Positions 1-11,404 of a DNA stretch of 64,000 bases are shown piece by piece (the stretch's first letter is position 1; each line of letters starts with the position of its first letter). A program made the translations under genes and the position numbers. Under the pieces are notes generated by a model. It saw only the letters and a program-made list of their open reading frames with translations, was not told where the DNA came from and searched no databases. The DNA is taken from assembly GCA_021014325.1 (NCBI GenBank), contig CM037474.1, positions 2,608,501 to 2,672,500 on the forward strand, given 5' to 3'. Source of the DNA: Plazaster borealis (Eukaryota; Echinodermata; Asteroidea; Forcipulatida; Labidiasteridae).

Positions 1-88
1 GTAAATAATTTCCAAACAAATAGCAAATGGCCAGACGTTTCGACCCTAGCAGAGTCTTTCTCAAAGGCTTAATGAAAACACAACCCAC

Positions 89-464
89 TTAAAGGCATCG
101 TACACGTTTGGTAATTACTCAAAATATATATTAGCATAAAAACTGACTTGGTAACGAGGAACAGAGAGCTGTTGATAGTATAAAACATTGTGAGAAACGA
201 CTCCCTCTGAAGTAACATAGTTTTTGAAAAAAAAGGTAATTTCTCACTAAAATAATAAAAACTTCTTGCAAGAAGTTTTTATTACTATCTGAAAGCACAC
301 AAATTTGTACAACAAGGGTGTTTTTTCTTTCATCATTTTCTTGCAACTTTGATGACCAATTGAGCCCAAATTTTCACAGGCTTGTTATTTTACGCATATG
401 TTGGGATACACCAAGTGAGAACACTGGTCTTTGACAATTACCAAACGTGTACGATGCTTTTAAG
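89..464. mobile_element. MITE family 1 (TTAAAGGCA.. ends), copy 1
   Basis: Inverted ends TTAAAGGCATCGTACACG and its complement at 447-463, with an internal hairpin CTTCTTGCAAGAAG near 270. This is one of many copies of the family in the window. Confidence 0.8.
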
Positions 465-470
465 CAGCAA

Positions 471-900
471 TACTAGTGTAACATGAATACTGGTGTAACA
501 GGAATACTGTTGATGCTGGAACTCGCTACCTCTCAACATTCAGACTTGCAACTAAACTCAAGCCAAACCTATTTTCATCTTAAGGTTCCTGTTCAATACA
601 ATGTTCCTCTCTAAAATTATTGCCCTCGGCGCATTGCAACCATTGGAAAAATGCGCTTTATAAATGCTAGTATTATTATTATTATTAACAAAAGCATCCA
701 AGTGGAAAGAAATGAAAAGAGAAAGAAGCAGAAAGCACACAGAAAAAGCAAGGGATGAACAATGAAGAGGGTGACAATGGGTGGGAAGGGGCTGGTTTGA
801 CCATAAGACTTTGGAAACACAAAACAAATCAAAGGTGGGAAGAGGGAGAAAAAGTAATACATTAAATAAACTACTAAACAATAATGGATTTGTTGACTGT
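471..900. mobile_element. Repeat with TTATTATTATT tail upstream of plexin A exon; sister copy in plexin B
   Basis: Shares GAATACTGTTGATGCTGGAA, GCACTTTATAAATGCT-like and GAGGGTGACA blocks with 42005-42425 in plexin B intron 28. Both lie before the same coding exon, so this is one ancestral insertion. Shorter relatives lie at about 36625-36740 and (inverted) 61055-61165. Confidence 0.6.
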
Positions 901-912
901 CTCCATTATCAG

Positions 913-3900
913 AATGGCAATGTGGCACCAGTGGGCGCCTTGTGTTGACAGACACGGATCCCAGACCACCGACTGACAAATGGCGAAGAATCAATATGCT
1001 AAAGGATTTCCATGTAAGTGTCATCATTCTGATGAAGAACATTCAGTGTTAGACAACCCATCCCACCACTACCCCCACCAAAAAATTCAATTTATTTTCT
1101 TTTGGATGGGTTTCTTTGTTTGTGTTTTTGCATGGGTTACCTGGGTCACTGAGGAATGAGATATTTCAGACTTATCTGAATTCAGACTTTTTAAAGTCTA
1201 CCTGGTTATACAAAAAAATACATGTATTTTTCTCCTGATTAAATAAGTCAGGCTCTTTGATTGACTTCTCTAGCACTGAGGATACTGTTCCCAGAAGCTC
1301 CTTGGAATCTATAACTCCAGGGGTTACCAAAAGGTAGAATTGCCATCATTTCAATGTACCTCCCTTTAGGTCTGGATCCCAGTTTCAGACTTTGTTTCTG
1401 CATCAGTGACTCTCATCCCTGTTGGGTAATCTTTAAAAATGTTGTAGTAGTTGTTTGAGGGTTTATTTGTAACTGGTATTTTGTTATCCTTGGTAATCTA
1501 CAGGTTGGGGATAATGATCAAATGAAGATTGTAGAGAAGCAGGACGTTGACAATGCAACTCTTTCCCAACCCATTCTTCAGTTCTCCCAGGGAGATGAGG
1601 AAAGTGCATACGGTAAGTTATTTTTTGACAATGGAGCCCCACTTTATGAGGATATTTCACTCACAAGTAATGCTGTCCATCATGGTGTAAAAATGTTTCA
1701 CTCTTAATTCTTCAGACCTGTTAGCTGAGCAAGCTCTTCCTTATAACTATATGTCTTATTATTTTTTGAAATAAGAGTTTTCTGTAAGTTCTGATAAATC
1801 CCTGGATTTACCCTGGAATAATTTCATTGTTTCATATTTTGGAGAACTTCCGGATAGATTCAATTTTCACAGGTTGTTTTTAAAGCCATGAGAATGATTG
1901 CCTCTGTTCTGTTTTGTTCCGTGTGGTACCATTCGCAATCCATTTACCTTTTTTTATTACTTGCTGTGAATAGAATTTACAGACCTGACCAGTGGGGCAT
2001 GAAAGGGGTTTTCCCTTCTGTTGTCATTGATTTGATTGTATTGCTGATTCATTGTCATGGATGGATTAAGAAAGACCAAACTCTCTGAGCTATAGTAATC
2101 CTTATATCCTTCCACTCCCCCCCCCAAAAAAAAAAAATAAAATAATATTAACAACAATATAAAATAAATCAATGAATAAATAGATAAAATGGTTAAAATA
2201 AATAACTTAAATACAATAAATAAACTAAATCAAATAAATAAAATATTTGAAATAAATAAAATTAAATAAATAAATGTAAAACAAAAAAATTAGGAAACAA
2301 CACAAAAATAAATAAAAAAAATAAAATAAAAAAAATAAAAAAAAATAAATAAAAAATAATAATAAAGATATTATAAAATAAAGAAAATAAAGAGAATAAT
2401 AACAATAAATAAAACCACATCAGCCTTGTCATTAAAATAAGCAGATTAAAGTTGTCTTGCAGAATATGTTAAGAACAAAAATGTTATAAATTTGTGAAAT
2501 AAAGTGTATTTTTTGTACTGAATAATGTAACTTGATTTCTACATACTTTGTTCCCCCCTGTCAGCTAATGTTGGAATTGATGATTTGGCTAGGAATAATC
2601 GACACAGCAAGCGCCGGGATACCATTGTAGAAGTAGAGCCAATAAAAGGAATCAAAGACTGGCATCTGGTGAGTTATTCGACAACTTAAGTGATACATAC
2701 AGCAACTTTTGCATATGCACGAGAATCCACAAAATACCTGTATCATGCAAAATTGTTTGTACATGGCATAAGATGTGTAATAGTTCATTTTTATTTTGTT
2801 AATTACTTAATCACTTATCATTGGCAGATTTTGTCATGCAATTCCTTCAATAAGAGCTTATTAATTTCTCAGATCTATAAAAATAGGTATTTAAATTTTA
2901 AATATAAATTTGTTGATCAAATTGGAAAACAATCGGACATAGCATCTTTATTTGTTCCTGATACTATTCTCTCCAAGGTGAAAGAAGAAGGCGGTGGGTA
3001 TGATGATGATGATGATGAGGAGGAGGATGAGGGGAGAAGACGCAGAGATTGCTGCACCATGTTGAGATCACTCACCTTCAGAAATAAGATCACCCGCCGG
3101 AAGATCAAAGAGATCTCATTCCCAAGACTCATGTCAACAAAGGTATGCCAAAAAAGTCAACTTTGAAATTTTCCATTAAGAGGCCCACACAGTTTGGAAG
3201 CGTCTCAAAAGTTGGGCATGTTCCAGAGCTGCCAACTCTCTCTGATTCCGCAGAAAATTCTGAATCTTTTTATGTTCTGATGACCAATTAATTTGAAAAT
3301 CTCCCTGATTATGGAACTGTTTCCCCCTATTGTGTTGAATGTAATTCTAAATATCTCCCTTGATTGTTGTACAAAATCTCCCTGATTGCAAGATGCAAAT
3401 GTTGGCAGCTCTGAGAAGGAACCTCTAAGTTTGATTTTGGTTTTTTCGGAAAAGGTTAGTTGTACACAAATTGAGGTTTACTCAAGAGAAGGAAGATAGA
3501 GCATTTCATACAATCCCTCTGCCTACATCATCACAGGTCTGTGGTCGGCCCCTTTCAACATCTCCTACAATCAGTTGTAAAATCTCTGTGGTTTGGGGAT
3601 AAAACAGACTTTCAACCCCCTTGGGAAAAAAACCTGGCTGAGCCCCTTCCCTTTATCCCAGACACCAAATTGTCTTCACCACAGATAGAGGAAAGCAAAA
3701 CATTCTGGACATTAGGCATGTGATTTCTGTGGTTTTTTCCTGTTTTCAGGATTTTCTCAAAATCTCCTTGAGCATTCAAATTTTCTTACAAGAAGTAAAG
3801 CAGTCACTATGGGTAGAAAGAAATATAGTCCACATTGTGCACAAACCTGTGTTGTTTTATTTCTGGTGATGCACAGAGCCTGTACACCTCCTGATTTGTA

Positions 3901-6900
3901 CAATCTGGGAGGCTCTGAATCTATACTAAGGGGGAACCCCGGCCATTGAGCAATTTTCAGGAATTTTCACATTTGTCAAGTCTCATCCCTGGGACATTCA
4001 TTCTGCAAAACAGTGTTTTAAAAAATGACCAAACATTTTTTACAACAAATTAACCATTTCTAGTAGCTAATATATATTTTTTAGTAATAATAATAATAGA
4101 AGCTTCTTATATAGCGCTCATATCAGTCAGTATTTTCGTGCTAGATATGTGGAGCTACGTTTCTGAAGTGTGAGACCTACTCCTTTACATAGCACCATGT
4201 AATGGTTTACAAGGTGCTGTAGTCAAACATGCAGCCATTCAAACCAGGAACACCGGGGAGAACCCCTTCTCTTATCGATAAGTGCACTGGGTTCTTTTAC
4301 GTGCATTACACAACACACGGGACCTACGGCTTTACTTTTTAAGTGTCACGACCAGACTCGAAGACACACTCTGCTGATCAAAAACACCAGAGCTTGGGTC
4401 CGGTGCTCTTATCTGCTCGGCCACAACATTTGATTATTAAAACAAAAAATCAATAATTATTTTAACATTATTTGAAACCTGTTTTTATCAGGATTTTGAT
4501 ACCTGTGAGGATCACTTCAGGCTCTATCTCTTCCTTTCATGTGATTCATTTGTTTCATAAGGTTTTCTTTGCTTTCTCGCAGGGAGTCATTCAAAAGTTT
4601 GTTGATGACATGTTCAACACCATTCTATCAGTGGAGAGCGCCCCCAAGGCCATCAAGTACCTCTTTGACTTTTTTGACAGCCAGGCCATTCGACATGAAC
4701 TGGAAGAAAGTGACCCTGAAATCACACACATCTGGAAGAGTAATATGTAAGATGTTTGTGATTTTCTTTGTGAATTTTTGTTGTGAAATATTTGACTGTG
4801 GATGAGCAGGCATAAGGTTTCCCTCTCTTTCACTACAAATAAGCAAACCAACTAAGTTTATGCGTTCATTGCTTTTAGTTTGCCACTTCGTTTCTGGTCC
4901 AACACCATCAAAAATCCAGACCACATCTTTGACATTCGAGCTGGTTGCTCTGTTGGGGCAAGCATGGACGTGATCGGTCAGTTATTCCATGATGTACACG
5001 ATACCAAGACGCATAAACTCGGACAGGTAAGTAAAATCAATATACTAATTTTATTTTTAAGAGAAACGCCTATTTGGTAGGACTCCAAACTAGAAACTAA
5101 AAAAAACTAGTGAACTAATTATGAACTTGATGATTTGTTTGGGAACTTTTTTTTTGCTGATAGGAGTCCTCTGTTAATAAGTTATTGTACGGCAGAGAGA
5201 AGCAGAAGTACCAGCATGTTGTAGAAGACTTCTATAATGGAGTTCGGGATTTGTCACAGGTGCCCACCCAGGAGCTGAACAAGGAGTTATACAAAGCTTG
5301 TGAGGTAAACTTCAAAACACAAAAATCTACCTCGGAATAGAATTCTGACTCCCTCCTAGAGATCATTAAAAAAAAATTATGTACGAATAACTGAGTTATT
5401 TCTGGGTTGAACAAAGAAAACTTTACTAGAGCGGGACTTGAACCTGTGACCTCCGGATTAACGTGTAGGCGCTCTACCAACTGTGCTACCTAGCCCCATG
5501 TTGGCGGTCTCCCTATTTTGTCAGTATCTTTGTTCAGGGTGCCATTCAAAAGCCATACAACCTGTAACTGCTGTATAGCCAGGGATCACACCCAAGTTTA
5601 CAATACAACCTGGGAAGCGGCTTTTCATGTATTTTAATTTCAAAAGCAAAATCTCAAAACTAGTTCTTCATTGGTCTTTTCAGAATTTCACAGGTCTGTT
5701 CAGTAAGTTAAATACCCTTGAACGGCTGTGGGACATTGTCAGCAAACACAATCCAGCGGTAAGTTTAAAAACACTTTATAATTAAATTTCCTATATGGAA
5801 AGGTTTGCGGTGACACCATGTACATGTAATAATCTCTCTATGTGAGTTGGGGGTGGTTCTGAAAAGAAACCAACGGTTCTTTTCAGAACCACCCCCAACT
5901 CACATAGAGAGATTATTACATGTACATGGCGTCACCGCAAACCTTTCCATATCGTATTCCCACCATGCAAAGTTTCAAATCTTAATTAAATTTCCTATCT
6001 AAATTATTTTCTTATAATCGAATGTGTGTTGTTGTTATTTGACTGTTTTCCCCTTGCACTTAAACCATTATCAACTCATGAATAACGGGTTACCGTAAAG
6101 GTACCACAAGAGAAATCTTAATAGATGTTAAATTTGCATCGGGGATAAAGAATATTATATTTAGTTTTACCCGTACACCGATGTGTGTAAAGCACTGTAT
6201 ACTCGGTACTTTCCCAAGTCCTGTGAAAAAAAATCACAGGCATATCACTCGGGTGGGATTCGAACCCACAAACATTGCAATTCTAGATCAGATGTCTTAC
6301 CAACTAGACCACCGAGATTGCCCGGTAGCTAGAGGCAGTTTGAATCCTATATTTTAGCAGCGGGGACCGCGACAATTTAATAGATGTTAAATTTGCATCG
6401 GGGATAAAGAATATTATATTTGGTTTTACCCGTACACCGATGTGTGTAGAGCACTGTATACTCAGTACTTTCCCGAGTCCTGTGAAAAAAAAATCTTTCT
6501 TGCCCCCGAAAAAAGAGAAATCTTACTGTAGTCATGACTTTATCTAGTCTCCTTTTCAATCATATATAGTAATACCCATTAACCAAAAGGGACCTGGCTA
6601 TTTCCCTTCCTGCCTCAGTTTGGTTTCTCACTCTACTATGGCCTCCTTCTATTGCACTTATTTCTTCTTCTTGTTAATATAGGCACACGGTAATTAAAAA
6701 CATTACTACTGTATTTTTTTCTTTTACGAATAAAGGGTAGAGGTAGCATGACAAGAAATTGCTCTAGTAACCTTTGTCAAGTCTCCTTTGCAATGATATT
6801 TTAATGATATTCATTAACCAGGAAGGGGCCTGGCTATTTCCCTTCCTGCCTCAGTTTGGTTACATTCATCTTGTGCTTTCTCCCTCTACTGTGTCTTCCT

Positions 6901-7166
6901 TCTTTTCCACTTATTTCTTCTTCCAATGTTTGTAGGCACAAAGTTGTTTACATAAATGTTTTTAAGTGCAGGTCTTTTTTATAATCATTCCAATACATAA
7001 GAAATGAGCCTTGAATTAAAGGAAGACCAAGATGGTGGACTTTGTCTTCTCATTTTTTCAGATTCTGGATGTTCTTGAGTCTGAAACAGAATATGAAGAA
7101 GCCCATCTTGGATACCTTCTTGAGGAGGTGCAAGTGACTCTCTCCAGTGGTGATGATTCTGTGTAG
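913..7166 (+). CDS. PLXN: Plexin A (3' part only): cytoplasmic GAP/RBD C-terminal region
   Basis: These are the last nine coding exons of a plexin whose 5' part lies outside the window: 913-1013, 1504-1612, 2565-2668, 2978-3142, 4583-4746, 4879-5026, 5164-5304, 5684-5758 and 7062-7166 (stop 7164-7166). All junctions keep phase and have GT..AG borders; together they give 369 complete residues. The first exon is the end of the Rho-GTPase-binding domain (key string WRRINML, equivalent to WKRLNTL in other plexins). Exon 2978-3142 has a GAT/GAG acidic tract followed by RRRRD. Later exons hold the second half of the split RasGAP-like domain, including FVDDMF and LPLRFWSN, the latter with the conserved GAP arginine. 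The C-terminus is ..SSGDDSV. Plexins signal from semaphorins to Rap/Ras and Rho GTPases at the plasma membrane. The exon before 913 (equivalent to 41556-41712 in plexin B) must lie left of the window. Paralog class is not assigned. Confidence 0.9.
2125..2415. repeat. (AAAT)n-rich tract in plexin A intron
   Basis: Almost pure A/T, with AATAAATAAA units, for ~290 bases. The equivalent plexin B intron has the same tract, so it predates the duplication. Confidence 0.9.
4085..4435 (-). mobile_element. tRNA-Leu-like SINE family 3 in a plexin A intron
   Basis: The minus strand begins GTTGTGGCCGAGCAGATAAG.. and ends in TATAAGAAGCTTCTATTATT. The copy at 47570-47995 is in the equivalent plexin B intron, so the insertion predates the gene duplication. 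Confidence 0.7.
5385..5625 (-). mobile_element. tRNA-derived SINE family 1
   Basis: On the minus strand it shows GGTAGCACAGTTGGTAGAGC (A box) and GGTTCAAGTCCCGCTC (B box), followed by a conserved tail. The tRNA part is too diverged to be a functional tRNA. Confidence 0.75.
5795..5955. repeat. Near-perfect foldback, ~75-bp arms, in plexin A intron
   Basis: The arms read TATGGAAAGGTTTGCGGTGA.. and its inverse ..TCACCGCAAACCTTTCCATA, meeting at CCAACGG. It is absent from the matching plexin B intron (49151-49569), so it inserted after the duplication. Confidence 0.85.
6125..6495 (-). mobile_element. tRNA-derived SINE family 2 with a repeated tail
   Basis: The minus strand has GGTGGTCTAGTTGGTAAGAC and GGGTTCGAATCCCACCC. 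The tail (ATAATATTCTTTATCCCCGA) appears twice, at about 6125-6235 and 6377-6490. Confidence 0.7.
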
Positions 7167-7194
7167 AATGGCAAATAATTTCCAGTGTTGTAGT

Positions 7195-7410
7195 AAACTG
7201 GCACTGAATACTCGTACTTGGGTACTACTCGAGTGCCATTTTAGTTACATTCAACTTTTGCTTTCTCCCTCTACTGTGTACTGGGCTAGCAAAGTACTCG
7301 TACTCAAAGTCCATACTCGATACTCGACTGAAAAACCTGTACTCAGTGTCATGTACTCGATACTTGACTAAAATGTACTCGGACTTTGATTTTAAGTACT
7401 CAAGGTCAAA
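7195..7410. repeat. TACTCG-rich repeat in plexin A 3' UTR
   Basis: More than ten TACTCG or TACTCA motifs on both strands in ~200 bases. Not present after plexin B's stop. Confidence 0.6.
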
Positions 7411-8125
7411 ATAGTGTTTTCTTTTTCGCTTTTCTATATATATGTTTATGTAAGGAATAGAGGAATAAAGCTCTGAAAAAAGTATATAATATAGTTGTCT
7501 TTGAAAGTATAGTTATCATAATAAGCTTGCATTGTCATCTAGAAATTAAACAAAAAACACTAAATGTTGACGACAAATTTCTTGCCCTTATCATTGTCTT
7601 GATTACTCCTTAATGAGTTAACCTTTTGACTTTGAGTTGAAACAATTACTTCAGTGTGAAGGACGTTGTCATGAAATATAAATGTAAAATATTTAAAGAT
7701 AATAAGTTAATTATTATATACGAACAGTTCTATGGAATTTAGCATGTGTGGTTTTAATAATCGGTTTTGAAATACATGATACAATATTAGCAGTGCTTGC
7801 AAATTTGAAGTGAAGATTTTTAATTCTGAAGATTAACTTTATATAAAATTGGGGCTTTTCCCCAAACTCTGGCTCTGGCGCTGGGCTTCAATTGATGTTG
7901 AAGCAGCACACAAACTGCATACTGCCGGAACCGTGGCCTTATTAGCATTGGTTTGGAAAACACACTTAAATCTGTAAAGCAGAGAATATGAGCTTGACAT
8001 CTTTGCTTCTGGTTATCGGAAATCCTGAGACTGTGCTCGGAATGGAGTTTGGTCTAATGGACGATAACTTAAGAAAATAACACTTGAACCAATGGGTCTG
8101 ACCTTATTTTATTATGACATCATTT

Positions 8126-8372
8126 CTAAATCAATACACTCCCCCACAACCAAAATTCTATAAAACATCTCCACAACTTTCACTCATGGCTTTGACTACT
8201 CCTTTGACTTGTATCAATACAATTGTTACAGAGGTGCTGAACCTAGCTCATGTGAGAGGTGAGTCTCTTGCACTAAGGCTTAAGGGAAAGTCGAAGGAGT
8301 AGTCCAAGCCAAGAGTGAAAGTTGGGGAGATGTTTCAAAGGATTTTGGTTGTGGGGGTGTATTTGTTTAGTA
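8126..8372. repeat. Foldback element with ~75-bp imperfect arms
   Basis: AAATCAATACACTCCCCCAC..CTCCTTTGACTTG on the left pairs with the segment from 8291 to 8367 (..GGTTGTGGGGGTGTATTTG). Lies in the plexin A 3' UTR region. Confidence 0.75.
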
Positions 8373-9359
8373 ATGATATCAAACAGAAAATACATAATGA
8401 GTGACATCATTTCCTAGAACAAGGTAGGAGGACGTAGATGTCAACAGGGGAGTTTATGGTTAGTACTTGGGGGACCTTGAGATCATAGCCTTAGAATGTT
8501 TGAGGTGTGTTTTACTTGGTGAATAAATGGGGTGAGCCTTAAAATGACACGGTATATGGGCCACCTGGTGACACTGGGGAATTATATTAAATTTGGTTGA
8601 AAATCATCCTTACAATTACCAATAACAGTTGTCTTGAGAAGTATTTTATTTTGCATGGAATACTGTCATGCGTAAAGAACTTTTTAATTTTCTTCTAATG
8701 CAAGTTCGCCCCAAACAAGGCTAAAAGCCACTCTTGGTAACGGGCTGCAAGACGAACATAAAGATGAAAATAACTCAGGGAGCTGAAGGTAGGAGTTGAC
8801 ATTCCTCTTAAAAAACTTGTCCCCTGAGATGTGATTCTTATTCATTGCCAAATCAAGATAATCATGAGAATGATCTTAGGCTGAATCCATATTGTCGGCT
8901 ACGGATATGGCTGTTGCTATGTGTTGCTATGGACGTCCTATACTTCAACACATGATGACGCGGCAATCCAGCCGTAGCCATTGCCTATTCAGACACAGCC
9001 GTACTCAAAACACAATTGCATTTTTTAAGTTTTTGTTTTTTCCCGAAGATGATTGTGCTAGCGTGGTTGATGTGTGATTATTTTGTAAATTAAATATTTT
9101 ATACATAATTTTAGGTCTGCTTCATTTGCAATAATGTAATTCTTTTATGGACAAAAAATATGCATTTACTCAAGAGACTTAATATATTTAACAAATTATT
9201 GCAATATTAACAAAAAAATGGCTTTTTTTTATAGTACTAATAAGATAATCAGAGTTATTTTTGTAAATTATTGAATAATGAATTTTAAACTTTTATTACA
9301 ATCCGTCAATGTACACAAACATCAAATAATAAACCGAAGGGAAACTAACTTTTAAATTA

Positions 9360-9690
9360 TTTCGGGTTGAACAAAGAAAAAAATAACTAGAGAGGAATTT
9401 GAACCAAAGACCTCCGGATTAACGTGCCGGCACTCTACCAACTAAAATAAAAGTGGCATCCCCTTAAGGTGATCCCCTGGCTGCCACTTCCCAGGTTGTA
9501 TCGTAAACTGAGGTGTAATCCCTGGCTACACAGCAGTTAACGGTTGTATGGCTTCTGACTGGCACCCCGGAACAAAGATATTGACAAAATAGGGAGACCG
9601 CCAACTTGGGGCTACAAAGCTCAGTTGGTAGAGCGCCGGTACGTTCATTCGGAGGTCGTTGGTTCAAATCCCGCTCTAGTCAATTTTTCT
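9360..9690 (+). mobile_element. SINE family 1: partial minus copy then plus copy
   Basis: 9360-9440 is the tRNA-like part on the minus strand. 9445-9690 is a fuller plus-strand copy with AAAGCTCAGTTGGTAGAGCG and GGTTCAAATCCCGCTC. In the plexin A 3' UTR region. Confidence 0.7.
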
Positions 9691-9824
9691 TTGATGAACC
9701 CCAAATCAATGTACACAAGTATCAGAAAAGCAAATTATTTTTAATTCCCTAAGTTATAAAAAGTAGTTAATGTTTTGTTACTTTCTAAACATTCCAATAG
9801 TTGAAATTGTCACATGCATTTAAT

Positions 9825-10370
9825 TGAAGAACTCCAAAAACACTATTGCTTAATTCAGTCGTGGCAATCAAAACAAGTAATTTTTTTGTGAACAGGCAGA
9901 AAGTTCCTGACAAAACATTAACTATTTGGGTTCCCCTCACCCTGGCAAGACCAATTTAATAGTCTCCGACTTCTACCATTCCACCAGAGAAACAATTCCA
10001 CCTGCGTTTTTGTCAAAGTAAAAAACTAATACACAATAATGGAAGACCTCCAAAAACACTATTGCTTATTTAAGTTGTTGCAATCAAAATGAGCTAAGCA
10101 TCTAAAACCTCAATAAAAGAAAACAAACTTGGGGGTCTGTATACACGAATGGAACCTTTTTATAATACTTGAAATTGCAAGGTTCATTTAAATGAGAGAC
10201 CTCCAAAAACACTAATTTTTTGTGTGGCAATTAAATCAAGCATTTAATTTGTGAACTGGCAGAATGTCACAATATAAACTATTTGGGGTCTCCTCCCTCA
10301 AACAGATGGAGCCAATTCAACCTTTACTACTCAGAATATTGGAAACAATTCTGTTTTCCTTCCACTAGAT
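9825..10370. repeat. Threefold repeat in plexin A 3' UTR region
   Basis: Three units begin near 9829, 10045 and 10198 with CTCCAAAAACACTA and share GGCAATCAAA and AACTATTTGGG blocks. Confidence 0.65.
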
Positions 10371-10599
10371 GAAACCATGGAGGAAGAAAATACAACAATG
10401 AACAAAGAATGTAACAAACTTTAACAAGTTTTTCATTTGTATTAGAAAAAAACTATTATGTGTTTTTCCCCCACATACTTTGTATAAATGTTTAATGAAA
10501 TTGTTGATTATAGGATTGTGCTATTGCGATTTAAAAAAAAAAACATTTTAAAAATATATATTTTACAATAAAAAAATTCCTGCTGTAAACCTGTGTGTA

Positions 10600-11149
10600 T
10601 TTTGTTATGGAAAATAAATATGCTTTCATTGGTGGGTTCCCCTTTTCCCCTTCAGTGCCTAAAAACTCCTTTTCCGAGACTCTAACCAGTCTTGGAAAGA
10701 ACATGTTTGGTTATTAGGCTATCCATGCAGAAAATCAGTTTCGAAAATATCATTAATATTGAGACTGGTCCTTCCTGAGTCCTCTTCCAAGTTGTACGCA
10801 GTTTACTTGTTTTAAACCCATTTCCTACTTTCTTAACTGTGAATTCTAAACAAGTCTTTCTTTCCGTATAATTATGTTCGGTCTTACGGGGTCTTGAAGA
10901 GTGAAGACAAAATAAGGGCCCACTTGAGATGCCATGTGAGCAGGTAATATTCAAACAATATTTTATTTGATTTTATTGTTTTCTTCAAAATGTGATCATC
11001 TAATTAATTATAACCAGACATTCAATTACTCCCATATTAAAACACATCTTAACTACGTTTTCAGGTCGCTCGGCCCACCGCGGCAGTATCCAAATGAGCA
11101 AGTGGACGTTTTCAGTCGCATTGCACTATTTACAATAATTACCAATGTC
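10600..11149. other. Short intergenic spacer between plexin A and plexin B
   Basis: About 550 bases between the inferred poly(A) site and the conserved promoter block. I see no coding potential or repeat family in it. Confidence 0.5.
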
Positions 11150-11404
11150 ATGTTTGGGCTACCGTCTGTTTTTAAAGTAAAAACTCGGAACGCGAACTGC
11201 TGAATAAAATATGCGCATGCGTTGTCGACATAACTTTTGAGTGAAAAAAAAGGAATGTTCATCCATCCGTACTATCCAGGTACGTCCGACCGTCCGACGA
11301 GCGGCGCCGTCCGCCGTCCGCCGTACGACACACACACACTCGCTAGCTCGAATCGTCGGATGCTGTACACCGGAACGAATGCTGGCCTTTTGCATCATTA
11401 TCAG
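11150..11404 (+). promoter_or_regulatory. Plexin B promoter and non-coding exon 1
   Basis: This region aligns with 51950-52175 upstream of plexin C, inside otherwise unrelated sequence. Shared blocks include an NRF1-like palindrome ATGCGCATGCGTTG (from 11211) followed by AACTTTTGAGTGAAA, and a donor CAG|GTATGTTT (exon end 11404). The GC-rich stretch 11280-11330 between them is specific to B. A second possible donor (CCAG|GTACGT) lies near 11280. The exact start site cannot be read. Confidence 0.6.

Larger units (their letters stand above)
7167..10590 (+). other. Probable 3' UTR of plexin A with poly(A) signal at 10567-10572
   Basis: After the stop at 7164-7166 the sequence shares islands with the plexin B downstream region (for example GTGTGGTTTTAAT.ATCGG at about 7745 and 50652, and CATGCTTTCATTG after the signal). 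AATAAA at 10567 matches AATAAA at 51633 by position in that alignment. It contains a TACTCG-rich repeat, a foldback, SINE copies and an internal repeat, listed separately. The end point is inferred. Confidence 0.5.

Noticed and set aside
558..1042. Overlapping minus-strand open frames over 100 codons
   Set aside because: They run across an intronic repeat and the antisense of a plexin exon; the sister copy at 42086-42433 does not keep the frames.
2690..2977. Coding extension upstream of the acidic exon in plexin A
   Set aside because: The open frame here is AT-rich intron. The acceptor at 2977 and phase 0 entry fit the previous exon's end at 2668 exactly, and plexin B agrees.
9610..9685. A tRNA gene-like cloverleaf with A and B boxes
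   Set aside because: The same sequence recurs with a long conserved tail at 5385, 23455, 26928 and 59505, so it is a SINE head. Stem mismatches make a working tRNA unlikely.
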